From assembly GCF_002982075.1 (NCBI RefSeq), contig NZ_PUEJ01000014.1, positions 1 through 64,000 on the forward strand: a DNA stretch of 64,000 bases, read 5' to 3'. Made by a program: the position numbers and the translations under genes. This document shows positions 7,535 to 15,895 of the stretch, in pieces. Origin of the DNA: Labrys okinawensis (GTDB taxonomy: Bacteria; Pseudomonadota; Alphaproteobacteria; Rhizobiales; Labraceae). A model generated the notes under the pieces. The model made no database searches, was not told the origin of the DNA, and saw only the letters and a list, made by a program, of their open reading frames with translations. Each line of letters opens with the position of its first letter. Position 1 is the first letter of the stretch.

Positions 7535-8376
7535 GCGATCTCGCCAATTCCGTCAGTCTGGACGATGTCGAGGAGCAGAACGGCAAGAGCGGCTCGCGCA
7601 AATCCGCTTTGCCGCTCGGCGCGACGCCGGTGCGCGTCCTCACCATCCTCGGCCTGCTGCTGCTCTGGTCGGTTGCCAGCTATTTCGAATGGCTGCCGGC
7701 CTTTTATTTGCCGTCGCCGCGCGCGGTGGTCGAACAGCTCGTCACGGTCGCCACGGAGGGCTATGCCGACGCGACCCTGCTTCAGCATTTCGACGCCAGC
7801 CTCTGGCGCATCCTTGCCGCCTTGCTGATCGCGCTGGTGACGGCCGTGCCGGCCGGCATCGCCATCGGCCTCAGCCCGATCGCCCGTGGCGTTCTTGATC
7901 CGATCATCGAATTCCTGCGCCCGGTGCCGCCGCTTGCCTATCTGCCGCTGATGGTGATCTGGTGCGGCATCGGCGAGACCACCAAGGTACTGATCATCCT
8001 GATTGCGATTTTCGCGCCGGTGGCCATCACCACGGCGGGCGGGGTCGCTACCGTGCCGCCGGACCGGGTGGACGCGGCGCGAGCGCTGGGGGCGCGGCGC
8101 TGGCAGGTGCTCTGGCACGTCATCCTGCCCAACGCGTTGCCGTCGATCCTGACGGGCATCCGCATCGGGCTCGGTGTCGGCTGGTCGACGCTGATCGCGG
8201 CCGAACTGGTTGCCGCCTCCCAGGGGCTCGGCATCATGATCAAGACGGCTTCGGATTTCCTGCAGACCGATATCGTCGTTCTCGGCATCTTCGTGATCGC
8301 CCTGGTGGCGATCGGCTTCGAATGGCTGGTTCGCCTTGCCGAAAGGCTGCTGGTGCCCTGGCATGGCAAGGCTTGA
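7531..8376 (+). CDS. tauC: Taurine ABC transporter permease
   Basis: A 281-residue inner-membrane permease with about six hydrophobic segments and the cytoplasmic EAA loop AARALGARRWQVLWHVILPNALP, which contacts TauB. Sequences such as FLRPVPPLAYLPLMVIWCGIGE and KTASDFLQTDIVVLGI match TauC. Its ATG overlaps the tauB stop, so translation is coupled. A weak GC hairpin (8377-8392) followed by a T-rich run may end the operon. No desulfonating enzyme is encoded in this operon. Confidence 0.93.
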   Translation: MSDLANSVSLDDVEEQNGKSGSRKSALPLGATPVRVLTILGLLLLWSVASYFEWLPAFYLPSPRAVVEQLVTVATEGYADATLLQHFDASLWRILAALLIALVTAVPAGIAIGLSPIARGVLDPIIEFLRPVPPLAYLPLMVIWCGIGETTKVLIILIAIFAPVAITTAGGVATVPPDRVDAARALGARRWQVLWHVILPNALPSILTGIRIGLGVGWSTLIAAELVAASQGLGIMIKTASDFLQTDIVVLGIFVIALVAIGFEWLVRLAERLLVPWHGKA

Positions 8377-8456
8377 GGCCGGCTCGCCGGTTCGGATTTT
8401 CTTCTTGTCGGGTTTGCGCTGCTCCTCAAGCAAAGTGAGTGGCTAACGAAACGCTT

Positions 8457-8840
8457 CTACGCGATCGGCAGCCGTTCGATGGCGTCGACCCGATCGGGAT
8501 AGAAGGCGAGGTGGTCCTTGATAGCCGCCACCGAGGGGTAGGGTGCTTCATAGCTCCACACGGCGTTGACCCCGCGCTCGCCGGTCGCCGGCAGGCTGAA
8601 ATAGGAGCAGTCGCCCTTATAGGGGCAATAGGTGGCGTGGTCGCTGCGCGTCAGCGCGCTCATGTCGACATCGTCTCGCGGAACATAGAGCACAGCCGGA
8701 TAGGAGGCTTCCTGCAGCCGGAGAGCCTTCAGGCTGTCCGCGATCACCCGCCCGCCGGCCCGGACGACGATGCGCTCCCGGCTGGGTTCGACGGTGATCG
8801 GGTGGTCGGGGCTTGGGATCTTGATGACCTTATCCGTCAT
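8457..8840 (-). CDS. DUF427 family protein
   Basis: A 127-residue small soluble protein of the DUF427 family. The diagnostic pieces are THAT-type TYCPYKGDCSYFSL, containing two cysteines, and AVWSYEAPYPSVAAIKDHLAFYPDRVD near the C-terminus. The biochemical role of the family is not established. It converges on tauC, with only 80 bases between the stops. Upstream is the repeat shared with 60010-60111. Confidence 0.9.
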   Translation of the reverse strand: MTDKVIKIPSPDHPITVEPSRERIVVRAGGRVIADSLKALRLQEASYPAVLYVPRDDVDMSALTRSDHATYCPYKGDCSYFSLPATGERGVNAVWSYEAPYPSVAAIKDHLAFYPDRVDAIERLPIA

Positions 8841-8858
8841 GGCATGGCTGTCCTTCGT

Positions 8859-8958
8859 TTGAGCAAAGTGCGATTTCTTCGAATCGAACTTTGCTCTCCA
8901 ACTCTTGTTTCGACGCGTTTTCTTAATCGAAAAGTCTATCAGCTGTTCTGGAAACGCT
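8859..8958. repeat. Dispersed ~100-bp intergenic repeat, copy 1
   Basis: Matches the segment at 60010-60111 along its length, with the identical core GACGCGTTTTCTTAATCGAA and the same outer context (TTGAG near one end, TCAGC..TTCT..GAAA.CGCT at the other). Here it abuts the stop codon of the MFS gene, as the other copy abuts the stop codon of a VOC gene. It is probably a non-autonomous repeat family. Confidence 0.75.
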
Positions 8959-10440
8959 TCAGTCCGCGACCGACGGAAGCGCCCGGCAGGCTACCTTGCG
9001 CTGGCCCAGGCCGGCGGCGAGATAGGCTCCGCCCACATGGAAGGCGGCGATCGCCAGCAAGGTCCAGGCGAAGGCGGTGCCGATGCCGCCCGCATCGGTA
9101 CGTGCGCCGAGTATGGTAAAGAACAGCCCGCCCAGAACCGCCACGCTGATTGCGGCGCTGACCTGGAGAGTGGAGTTCACGATGCCGCCGACCAGGCCGG
9201 CATGATGGGGCCCGACACGTTCGACGATCGCTCGCATCATGGTCGGCATCGAGGTGCCCATGCCGAGGCCGATGAAGCCGAGTGCGGGGGCCATGAGCAG
9301 AAGAGGCGGCATCGCGCCGGGCGGGAAGGCCAGCACCAGCAGGGCGGTCGCGGCGGCGCCGAAGGCCGAACTGCTGAAGCCGAAGGCCGGCGCGAAACCG
9401 CCAGTGAGGCGGCTGATCGCCGGACTGAAGGTGGATCCGGCCAGGAAGCCAGCCGAGAAGGGCAGGATGGCCAGCCCCGCATGCCAGGCGCTGTAGCCGA
9501 GCGCGCCCTGCAGATAGATCGAATAGGTCAGGAAGAAGGTCGCCATGGCGTAGAGCGTCAGGATGGCGGCGATGCCGCGAACCAGACCCGGCAGGCGGAA
9601 GATGCTGAGATCGATCAGCGGGTCGCCGCCCGCGCGGGCAAGACTGAGCTCGTAGCGGCGGAAGAGTTCGACGAAGACCGGCGTTGCCAGCAACATCAGG
9701 ACGGACCACCAGGGCCAACCGCGTTCACGGCCCTCGACAAGGGGCACCACCAGACTGCTGAGTGCCAGGCTCGAGAGAACGACGCCGCCGAGATCGAGAC
9801 GCGGCCGCTTTTCGCTGCGGGTTTCGCGCAGCAGCGGAATAGCGGCGAGAAAGGCAACGAGTGCGATGGGAAGGTTGATCAGGAAAATCAGACGCCAGCC
9901 GAAGCCGTCGAGGTCCGCGCCGACGAGGGCGCCGCCCAGCAACTGGCCGACGATGGAGGACAGGCCAAGCACCACGCCATAGATGCTGAGCGCCCGCCCG
10001 CGTTCATGCGCCGGGAAGAGGGCGTGGACGGAGGCGAGTGCCTGGGGCGCCATGGCTGCTGCGGCGAGGCCTTGCAGCATTCGCGCCGCGATCAGCACGG
10101 CCGGCGACCAGGCGAGGCCGCACAGGGCCGAGGCGACGGCAAAGCCCGCCAGGCCCGCCATGAAGATTGCCTTGCGGCCGAAAATATCGCCGAGCCGTCC
10201 GCCCGTGATCAGGAAAACCGCATAGATCACGGCATAGCCCGATATCACCAGCTGCACGTCGGCGGCGGTGCTGTGGAGGCCGGTCGTGATGGCCGGCATG
10301 GCGACATTGACGATGAAGAAGTCGAGAGGGGCCAGAAAGGCGCCGGTCAGCAGAATGGCCAGAGCCGACCAGCGGCGAGGGTCGGGCGATGGGCTGATCG
10401 GCCGGGTAATATCGGAAACGCTGAGTGCCGAGTCTGGCAT
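8959..10440 (-). CDS. MFS drug:H+ antiporter, DHA2 (EmrB/QacA) type
   Basis: A 493-residue multi-pass transporter with ~14 hydrophobic segments. Motif A appears as GGRLGDIFGRKAIF, and TM1 has the DHA2 pattern LDFFIVNVAMPAI with an early Asp. Such proteins export cationic or hydrophobic toxicants using the proton gradient. It is followed in the opposite direction by nothing co-transcribed; the tetR-type gene upstream is on the same strand. A palindrome at 10468-10485, just before the start, matches one in front of the TetR gene, indicating TetR control. The substrate is unknown. Confidence 0.9.
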   Translation of the reverse strand: MPDSALSVSDITRPISPSPDPRRWSALAILLTGAFLAPLDFFIVNVAMPAITTGLHSTAADVQLVISGYAVIYAVFLITGGRLGDIFGRKAIFMAGLAGFAVASALCGLAWSPAVLIAARMLQGLAAAAMAPQALASVHALFPAHERGRALSIYGVVLGLSSIVGQLLGGALVGADLDGFGWRLIFLINLPIALVAFLAAIPLLRETRSEKRPRLDLGGVVLSSLALSSLVVPLVEGRERGWPWWSVLMLLATPVFVELFRRYELSLARAGGDPLIDLSIFRLPGLVRGIAAILTLYAMATFFLTYSIYLQGALGYSAWHAGLAILPFSAGFLAGSTFSPAISRLTGGFAPAFGFSSSAFGAAATALLVLAFPPGAMPPLLLMAPALGFIGLGMGTSMPTMMRAIVERVGPHHAGLVGGIVNSTLQVSAAISVAVLGGLFFTILGARTDAGGIGTAFAWTLLAIAAFHVGGAYLAAGLGQRKVACRALPSVAD

Positions 10441-10467
10441 TGCAGGACCTCGTTCTGAAAAATATTA

Positions 10468-10485
10468 AATACGTACGAGCGTATT
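10468..10485. promoter_or_regulatory. Candidate TetR operator in front of the MFS gene
   Basis: AATACGTACGAGCGTATT is a near-perfect palindrome 28 bases upstream of the MFS start and matches AATATGTACGACCGTATT in front of the TetR gene (11124-11141). Both are followed by ATTT. Confidence 0.75.
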
Positions 10486-10535
10486 ATTTCGGGATGATGA
10501 TGCGCGTTCGAAGTTAAGCTTGAGTCCAGCAGGTC

Positions 10536-11117
10536 TCAACGCAGGACGGAAGCAAACAGGAATTTCTTGAAACGCTCGACCGGTTCGGGGGTGCGTTCCG
10601 TCTTCGCGGCCAGGAAGGCTCCCTGCAGCGAAGAGAGGATGAAGGCGGCAGCCTCGTGACAGTCGAACCCTTTCGGCAGCTTGCCGAGCCGGACGGCAGC
10701 CTCCAGGCAATAACTCATGGCGCGCCGGCTCTCGGCGAAGATATCGAGCAGTTCGAGGCGGATCGCCTCGCTGTCGCTGCTGGATTCGGCCGCAAAATTG
10801 CCGAACATGCAGCCACAACGCATGCCGTTCTGCTTGAAGCGCTCCGTCCTGGCGTCGATATAACCTCGAATGCGCTCGAGAGGCGGCTGGTTGTCGTCGA
10901 GCAGCGTCTTGTGGGCGTCCTCGCGCTTTTCGGCGCGATAGAGACCCAGTACCTCCAGGCCGAAAGCTTCCTTGGAGGTGAAATGGTTGGTGAAGCACCC
11001 CTGCGGGACGCCGGCCGCACGCACGACGTCGCGCACACTGGTGGCGTTGTAGCCATGTTCATGGATCAGGCCGAGCCCGGCGATAAGAAGCTTTTCACGG
11101 TTCGATGCGCGTGCCAT
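10536..11117 (-). CDS. TetR/AcrR family transcriptional regulator
   Basis: A 193-residue repressor. The N-terminal helix-turn-helix is NREKLLIAGLGLIHEHGYNATSVRDVVRAAGVPQGCFTNHFTSKEAF, followed by an all-helical ligand domain. The motif MRCGCMFGNFAAE (~97-109) resembles the Cys-containing segment of TetR regulators that sense electrophiles, such as NemR/AcuR relatives; this role is inferred. It lies upstream of the MFS gene on the same strand, and shared palindromes precede both genes, so it probably represses itself and the pump. Confidence 0.9.
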   Translation of the reverse strand: MARASNREKLLIAGLGLIHEHGYNATSVRDVVRAAGVPQGCFTNHFTSKEAFGLEVLGLYRAEKREDAHKTLLDDNQPPLERIRGYIDARTERFKQNGMRCGCMFGNFAAESSSDSEAIRLELLDIFAESRRAMSYCLEAAVRLGKLPKGFDCHEAAAFILSSLQGAFLAAKTERTPEPVERFKKFLFASVLR

Positions 11118-11123
11118 TCTTCC

Positions 11124-11141
11124 AATATGTACGACCGTATT
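11124..11141. promoter_or_regulatory. Candidate TetR autoregulatory operator
   Basis: AATATGTACGACCGTATT lies immediately upstream of the TetR start and is the partner of the palindrome at 10468-10485; the two differ at two positions. Confidence 0.75.
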
Positions 11142-11208
11142 ATTTTGTCAAGATATTATCGTAGAGCGGGAGGGCGACAAGTTCGGGTTGACGTCGCGCC
11201 GTACTTTG

Positions 11209-11229
11209 CCCTCCCCATCGAGGGGAGGG
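11209..11229. repeat. Short GC hairpin downstream of aapM
   Basis: CCCTCCCC and GGGGAGGG flank ATCGA. No T-run follows on either strand, so it resembles the local intergenic palindromes more than a terminator. Nothing else was recognised between 11142 and 11300. Confidence 0.5.
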
Positions 11230-11300
11230 TCGTTGCGCCTCGCATTCACCTGAACCCGTTGCCCTCTGGGGAGCGAGCCTGAAGACCTGCACCCCGGGTT

Positions 11301-12401
11301 CTAGCCCTTCTTTGCCTGATGGCTGGTGGAGGCCTTCAGGCGGCGTTCGAGCCACAGGCTGTAGCGCGAAGCCGGGAAGCAGATCAGGAAATAGACCAGG
11401 GCGGCGAAGGCATAGGCTTCCGGATAGGAATGCGGCCAGATCTGCTCATTGGTGGCGGCCGTGTTCCTGACGGCGGTGAGAAAGTCGATCATGCCGATGA
11501 AGCCGATCAACGGGGTGCTGAGCAGGACGCCGATGCCCAGATTGACCAGAGGCGGGATGATGGCGCGCAGGGCCTGCGGCAGGATCACCAGGCCGGTCGT
11601 CTGCCAGTAGCTCAGGCCCAGGGCCCGGGCCGCCTCGCCCTGGCCGGCCGGCAGGGCCTGCATGCCGGCCCGGATCACCTCCGCCAGATAGCAGGCGATG
11701 AAGAGGGTCAGGGCGACTTCGACGCTGAAGAACAGGTTCACGTCGAAATAGGGCAGGGCCATCGGCACGATCAGGCTGGAGACATAAAGCACCACCAGCA
11801 TCGGCATGCCGCGCACGATCTCGATGAAGCTGGTGCTGACCAGACGCACGCCGCCCATGCTCGAACGGCGCCCCAGGGCCAGCGGAATGGCGATCAGGAA
11901 GGACGAGGCATAGGCGATCGTCCAGATCAGCATGGTCAGCGGCAGGCCACCCCAATCATTGGTCGAGACGATGACGCCGGAGAAGTAGCCGCGCAGCAGC
12001 AGGCAGGTGACCAGGGGCACCGCGATCCAGGCGAGGATCAGGCCCCGCCCCCAGAAGCGCGGAATGGTGCTGAGGCCGGCCAGGCCGAACATCAGGACCA
12101 GGCTGAGAATCGGACGCCAGAGGAGGTCGGACGGGTAGGTCCAGAACAGCATCAGCTTGAGATTGACGCCGACGAAAGCCCAGCAGGCGCCGCCATTGGC
12201 CTGGCAATCCTGCGCGGTGCCTGACCAGGTCGCCCGGATGAAGGCCCAGTCGATCAGATGCGAACCGACCCAGGCGATCAGGGCCAGCACGACGAGCGTA
12301 ATGGTCGTGTTGAGGGGGGATGAAAACAGGCCGGCCTTCAGCGTTTGCCAACGCCGGCTCGAGCGTATCCGCGCTGCATCGGGTAGGGACATCGAACTCA
12401 T
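11301..12401 (-). CDS. aapM: General L-amino acid ABC transporter permease AapM-like
   Basis: A 366-residue permease of the HisM/GlnP group. The N-terminal half is an extra membrane domain typical of AapM/BztC. The C-terminal transport domain carries the EAA loop GEAARALGLSYWQTTGLVILPQALR and ends with LERRLKAS. It forms a heterodimer with AapQ in the inner membrane. Its ATG overlaps the aapQ stop by four bases. The expected fourth gene, the ATPase aapP, is absent downstream: the next gene is the TetR regulator on the same strand. Confidence 0.9.
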   Translation of the reverse strand: MSSMSLPDAARIRSSRRWQTLKAGLFSSPLNTTITLVVLALIAWVGSHLIDWAFIRATWSGTAQDCQANGGACWAFVGVNLKLMLFWTYPSDLLWRPILSLVLMFGLAGLSTIPRFWGRGLILAWIAVPLVTCLLLRGYFSGVIVSTNDWGGLPLTMLIWTIAYASSFLIAIPLALGRRSSMGGVRLVSTSFIEIVRGMPMLVVLYVSSLIVPMALPYFDVNLFFSVEVALTLFIACYLAEVIRAGMQALPAGQGEAARALGLSYWQTTGLVILPQALRAIIPPLVNLGIGVLLSTPLIGFIGMIDFLTAVRNTAATNEQIWPHSYPEAYAFAALVYFLICFPASRYSLWLERRLKASTSHQAKKG

Positions 12402-13588
12402 TTAGCGATGATCCCTCGCTTGGCCAGGCTGCGATTATAAAGATTGATCAGGTAGGAGGTCGGCATGCTCACGGCCAGGAAGACGGCGACGAGCACGATG
12501 ATGGTCTCGACCGCGTTGCCGGTGTTGTTGGCGCTGGTCTTGATGATGGCGGTCACCTCGGTAAAGCCGATGAGGATGCCGAGCGTGGTGTCCTTGGTGA
12601 GGTCGAGATAGCTCGACGTCATCAGGGGCGTGATCACACGCATCGCCTGCGGCATCACGATGAGGCGCATGATGCGCCCGCGCGGCAGGCCGATCGCCCG
12701 GCCGGCTTCCCACTGGCCGATATTGACGGATTCGATGCCGCTGCGCACGCTTTCGGAGATACTGGCGGAATAGTAGATCGTCAGCCCGACGAGCATGGCG
12801 GCGAATTCCGGCGTGAGGGTGATGCCGCCGCGGATGTTGAAGCCCTGCAGCACGGGCAGATCCGGCGTGAAGGTGATACCGGCGAGCCAGATCCAGGCGA
12901 AGGCGATGGCGGGAAAGAGGGCAAGCACGCCAAGAAGGCCGAACGCCGAGAGGGGATGCTGCAGGCGGCGGATGAAGGCCCTGACCGCGATGGCGAGCAG
13001 CACCAGCACCGCGGCCAGCAGCCACAGGCTCTGGCCATTGCCGATCTCGACCCAGGGCAGGAAGATGCCGCGCACCGACAGGAAGGTCGAACCGAAAGGC
13101 TGCAAGGCCTGCCTTGTAGGGGGCAGGGCCTGGGTCAGGGCGATCCAGAAGAACAGCTGCAGGGGCAGGGGCGTGTTGCGGATCAGTTCGACATAGGCCT
13201 GTACGAGGCGGGAGAGCAGCAGATTGCCGGACAGGCGGGCAATACCGAGTGTCGTGCCGAGGACGGTGGCGAACAGGCAGCCGAGCACGGCGAGCTTGAG
13301 CGTGTTGAGCAGGCCGACCGCGATGGCGCGTCCATAGCTGTCGCCGGCCTGATAGACGAGCAGGCTCTCGGTGATGTCGAAATTGGCCGGCTGCCAGAGA
13401 TAGTCGAGCCCGGGCGCCATGCCGAGACGGTGCATGCTGGCCAGGATGTTATGGCAGATGAGGCCAAGGAACAGAGCCAGGGCAGCGATCAGCAGGAGCT
13501 GGCCATAGGGATGGGCGCCCCACCACCGGCGGATCCTGCCGATGGGGCCGGGAACATCAGGGGAAGCTATGCTGATCGTGTCGGCCAT
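12398..13588 (-). CDS. aapQ: General L-amino acid ABC transporter permease AapQ-like
   Basis: A 396-residue permease matching AapQ in length (about 400) and organisation: a long periplasmic/TM insertion in the N-terminal half and a C-terminal EAA loop EAGRAIGLPRGRIMRLIVMPQAMRVI. The pieces VELIRNTPLPLQLFFW and TKDTTLGILIGFTEV are highly characteristic. It is preceded by aapJ across a 118-base gap holding a palindrome, and overlaps aapM. In known rhizobia the complex imports many L-amino acids; here the sulfur context makes sulfur amino acids plausible (inference). Confidence 0.92.
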   Translation of the reverse strand: MADTISIASPDVPGPIGRIRRWWGAHPYGQLLLIAALALFLGLICHNILASMHRLGMAPGLDYLWQPANFDITESLLVYQAGDSYGRAIAVGLLNTLKLAVLGCLFATVLGTTLGIARLSGNLLLSRLVQAYVELIRNTPLPLQLFFWIALTQALPPTRQALQPFGSTFLSVRGIFLPWVEIGNGQSLWLLAAVLVLLAIAVRAFIRRLQHPLSAFGLLGVLALFPAIAFAWIWLAGITFTPDLPVLQGFNIRGGITLTPEFAAMLVGLTIYYSASISESVRSGIESVNIGQWEAGRAIGLPRGRIMRLIVMPQAMRVITPLMTSSYLDLTKDTTLGILIGFTEVTAIIKTSANNTGNAVETIIVLVAVFLAVSMPTSYLINLYNRSLAKRGIIAK

Positions 13589-13613
13589 CGAGGGATCCCA
13601 AAGGGGGCGGACC

Positions 13614-13692
13614 CGGAGTGTCGACCTTCAGGTCGACACCTGTTCGGCATGGGTCGCGTGAGGAGAATGCCGGTCCGAAGACCGACACTCCG
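13614..13692. repeat. Nested palindromes between aapJ and aapQ
   Basis: A perfect inner palindrome, GTGTCGACCT-TC-AGGTCGACAC (13618-13639), sits inside outer arms CGGAGTGTCG/CGACACTCCG (13614 and ~13683-13692). A relative (GGTCGATCT-CC-AGATCGACC) occurs at 37334. It may stabilise or attenuate the upstream aapJ message, as binding-protein genes need higher expression. Confidence 0.75.
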
Positions 13693-13706
13693 ATTCCGGA
13701 CTGTCC

Positions 13707-14750
13707 TCAACGGAAGGGAGGCGAATAGATCAGGCCGCCCTTGGTCCACAGATTGTTGAGGCCGCGATCGAAGCCGATCTTCGTGCTCTTGCCGAGATTG
13801 CGCTCGAAGATCTCGCCGTAATTGCCCACTTTCTTGATGATGTTGTAGGCGAATTTCGGGTCGAGGCCGATGGCCTGGCCGAGGGACGGATCGACGCCGA
13901 GGAAGCGCTTGATGGCCGGATCCTCGCTGGTGAGGAACGTATCGACATTCTGGCTGGTGATGCCGAATTCCTCGGCCTGGATGGTGGCATAGACGGTCCA
14001 GTTCACGATTTCGAGCCAGCGGTCGTCGCCGCCCAGAACCGCCGGCGCCAGGGGCTCCTTGGACAGGCGTTCGGGCAGCAGCACATATTCGTCCGGGTTG
14101 GGCAGGGCGGCGCGGCGCAGGCCGAGGTCGGTGCCGTCCTGCGTCAGCGCGTCGACGCGGCCGGAGGTCAAAGCCTGGGTGAAGGTGGCGGTATCCTCGA
14201 TCACCACCGATTTGTAGGTCTTGCCGGTCTTCTTGAAGAAATCGGCGATGTTCTGTTCACCGGTGGTGCCGCTCTGCACGCCGATGGTGGCGCCGTCGAG
14301 TTCCGAGGCCTTGTTCACGCCCAGCGACTTCTTCACCAGGATGCCCTGGCCGTCATAGAACACCACCGGGCCGAAATGGAAATTCAGCTTGAAGGCGCGG
14401 GTGATGGTCTGGGTCACGGCCGAAAGCAGGATGTCGAACTGGCCGGCCTGGAGGGCGGGCAGGCGCTGCTGGGGCGAGGAATTGGTGAACTCGACCTTGT
14501 CGGGATCGTTGAACACGGTGATGGCGAGCGCCCGGCCGAAATCGACGAAGAACCCCTGCCAGCGGCCATTGGCGTCGGGCGCGAAGAAGCCGGCCTGGCT
14601 GCCGACGCCGACCTTGATGACGCCGCGCTCCTTGATCTTGTCGAGCGTGAGGCCGGCCTGGGCCGGCGCCGCGGCGATGAAGCCGGCCGCGAGTGCTGCG
14701 ACGGCGAGGCCGGCGCCGCACGTGAAGCCGCGTTTGACTGTGTTCAGCAT
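13707..14750 (-). CDS. aapJ: General L-amino acid ABC transporter binding protein AapJ-like
   Basis: A 347-residue periplasmic protein with a Sec signal ending AAAPAQA. It matches AapJ/BztA: LDKIKERGVIKVGVGSQAGFFAPD, GRWQGFFVDFGRALAITVF, ALTSGRVDALTQDGTDL and the C-terminal VGNYGEIFERNLG..TKIGFDRGLNNLWT. The start at 14750 is preferred (AAAGGGA six bases upstream); two upstream in-frame ATGs exist (14765, 14774). It is the first gene of aapJQM. The 14751-15041 gap separates it from cysE on the same strand. Confidence 0.93.
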   Translation of the reverse strand: MLNTVKRGFTCGAGLAVAALAAGFIAAAPAQAGLTLDKIKERGVIKVGVGSQAGFFAPDANGRWQGFFVDFGRALAITVFNDPDKVEFTNSSPQQRLPALQAGQFDILLSAVTQTITRAFKLNFHFGPVVFYDGQGILVKKSLGVNKASELDGATIGVQSGTTGEQNIADFFKKTGKTYKSVVIEDTATFTQALTSGRVDALTQDGTDLGLRRAALPNPDEYVLLPERLSKEPLAPAVLGGDDRWLEIVNWTVYATIQAEEFGITSQNVDTFLTSEDPAIKRFLGVDPSLGQAIGLDPKFAYNIIKKVGNYGEIFERNLGKSTKIGFDRGLNNLWTKGGLIYSPPFR

Positions 14751-15041
14751 GGAAGTCCCTTTCATTCCCCGCATGGTCGATATCCACGACAGGGCGCCCC
14801 GTTTCTCTCTTATCTCACAGGCCCGGCGGCATGCGCCGGCGCCTGTGGTTTCGGAAGGATGTCACTGCTTCCAGGCATGATCGGGCGATTATACCGCGAT
14901 AGCAAGGTCGGCAGCGGCGCCCCCGATCTCTGTCAGCTGTTTCATCCATTCAGCAGACTATGATCGTAAAATAAATTATTACACACTGTCCACTGGTTTA
15001 TAAGTCAATTCACAAGCTGAAATTGGGTGTTACGCCTCGCT
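14751..15041 (-). promoter_or_regulatory. Gap upstream of aapJ with AT-rich promoter-like tract
   Basis: 291 bases without a gene. Around 14965-15010 it is very AT-rich and, read on the minus strand, contains TTGACT (15003-15008) followed by AT-rich sequence, so it probably holds the aapJQM promoter. It begins like the sulfur motif copies but the spacing of the GACTA-type repeats differs (N11 rather than N8), so I do not count it as a member. Confidence 0.35.
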
Positions 15042-15881
15042 TCAAAGGCCGACATCGAAGAAGATCTGATCCATGGTCCGTCCCGGCTCGGCGCCCGGCG
15101 TGTCGCCGATGATGCGGGCCGGCACGCCAGCCACCGTCTTGTGCGGCGGCACCGACGCGGTCACCACCGAGCCGGCGCCGACGCGGGCGCCTTCGCCGAT
15201 CTCGATATTGCCGATCAGCTTGGCGCCCGAGCCGATCAGCACGCCCTTGCGAATCCTGGGGTGGCGCTGGCCGGACTGTATGCCGCTGCCGCCCAGCGTC
15301 ACCGATTGCAGGATCGAGACGTCATCCTCGATCACGGCCGTCTCGCCGATGACGATGCCGGTGGCGTGGTCGAAGAAGATGCCGCGTCCGATCGGAACGG
15401 CGGGATGGATATCGACTTGCAGCACCTCGGAGACCCGGCTTTGCAGATAGAGGGCGAAATTGCGCTGGCCGTGCCGCCACAGCCAATGGGCAAGACGGTG
15501 CAATTGCAAAGCATGGAAGCCCTTGAAATAGAGCAGCGGCTCCAGATAGCGTTGGCAGGCCGGATCGCGCTCGAGCACGGCCTGGATGTCGGCCCGTATG
15601 CCCAGGCAGATGCCGGGATCGGCGGCGATCGCCGTGCGGAAGGCATGGCGCAGCACCGAGGCCGGCATGTCCGGATGCTCGATGCGCTGGACCAGGCGCT
15701 GGATCAGGGCATCTTCGAAGGAAGTATGATCGAGCACGCCGGCATAGAATTGAGTGGCGAGTTGCGGCTCGGCGGCGATTGCGGCCTGCGCCTCGTCGAT
15801 CAGCCGGCCCCAGATCAGGTCGGATACGGCGCCCGGCCTTCCGGTCCGGCGCGAGAGCTTGCGGCTGTTCGAGGCGTTCAT
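15042..15881 (-). CDS. cysE: Serine O-acetyltransferase
   Basis: A 279-residue enzyme making O-acetylserine, the acceptor for sulfide in cysteine synthesis. The N-terminal helical domain is followed by a left-handed beta-helix of hexapeptide repeats (~155-250). Catalytic-region residues are visible in DIHPAVPIGRG (His159) and FFDHATGIVIGE (Asp171-His172). It starts 14 bases after the permease gene at 15896, so it is the fifth gene of that ABC operon. This linkage ties an osmoprotectant-type importer to cysteine synthesis. Bacterial CysE is usually feedback-inhibited by cysteine; that is not readable here. Confidence 0.95.
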   Translation of the reverse strand: MNASNSRKLSRRTGRPGAVSDLIWGRLIDEAQAAIAAEPQLATQFYAGVLDHTSFEDALIQRLVQRIEHPDMPASVLRHAFRTAIAADPGICLGIRADIQAVLERDPACQRYLEPLLYFKGFHALQLHRLAHWLWRHGQRNFALYLQSRVSEVLQVDIHPAVPIGRGIFFDHATGIVIGETAVIEDDVSILQSVTLGGSGIQSGQRHPRIRKGVLIGSGAKLIGNIEIGEGARVGAGSVVTASVPPHKTVAGVPARIIGDTPGAEPGRTMDQIFFDVGL

Positions 15882-15895
15882 GGCGGCCCCTCCGA

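Noticed and set aside
14966..15012. Possible sixth full sulfur motif upstream of aapJ
   Set aside because: It begins TTGACT on the minus strand, but the second half-site is at N11 and the centre does not match; kept only as a promoter-like tract.
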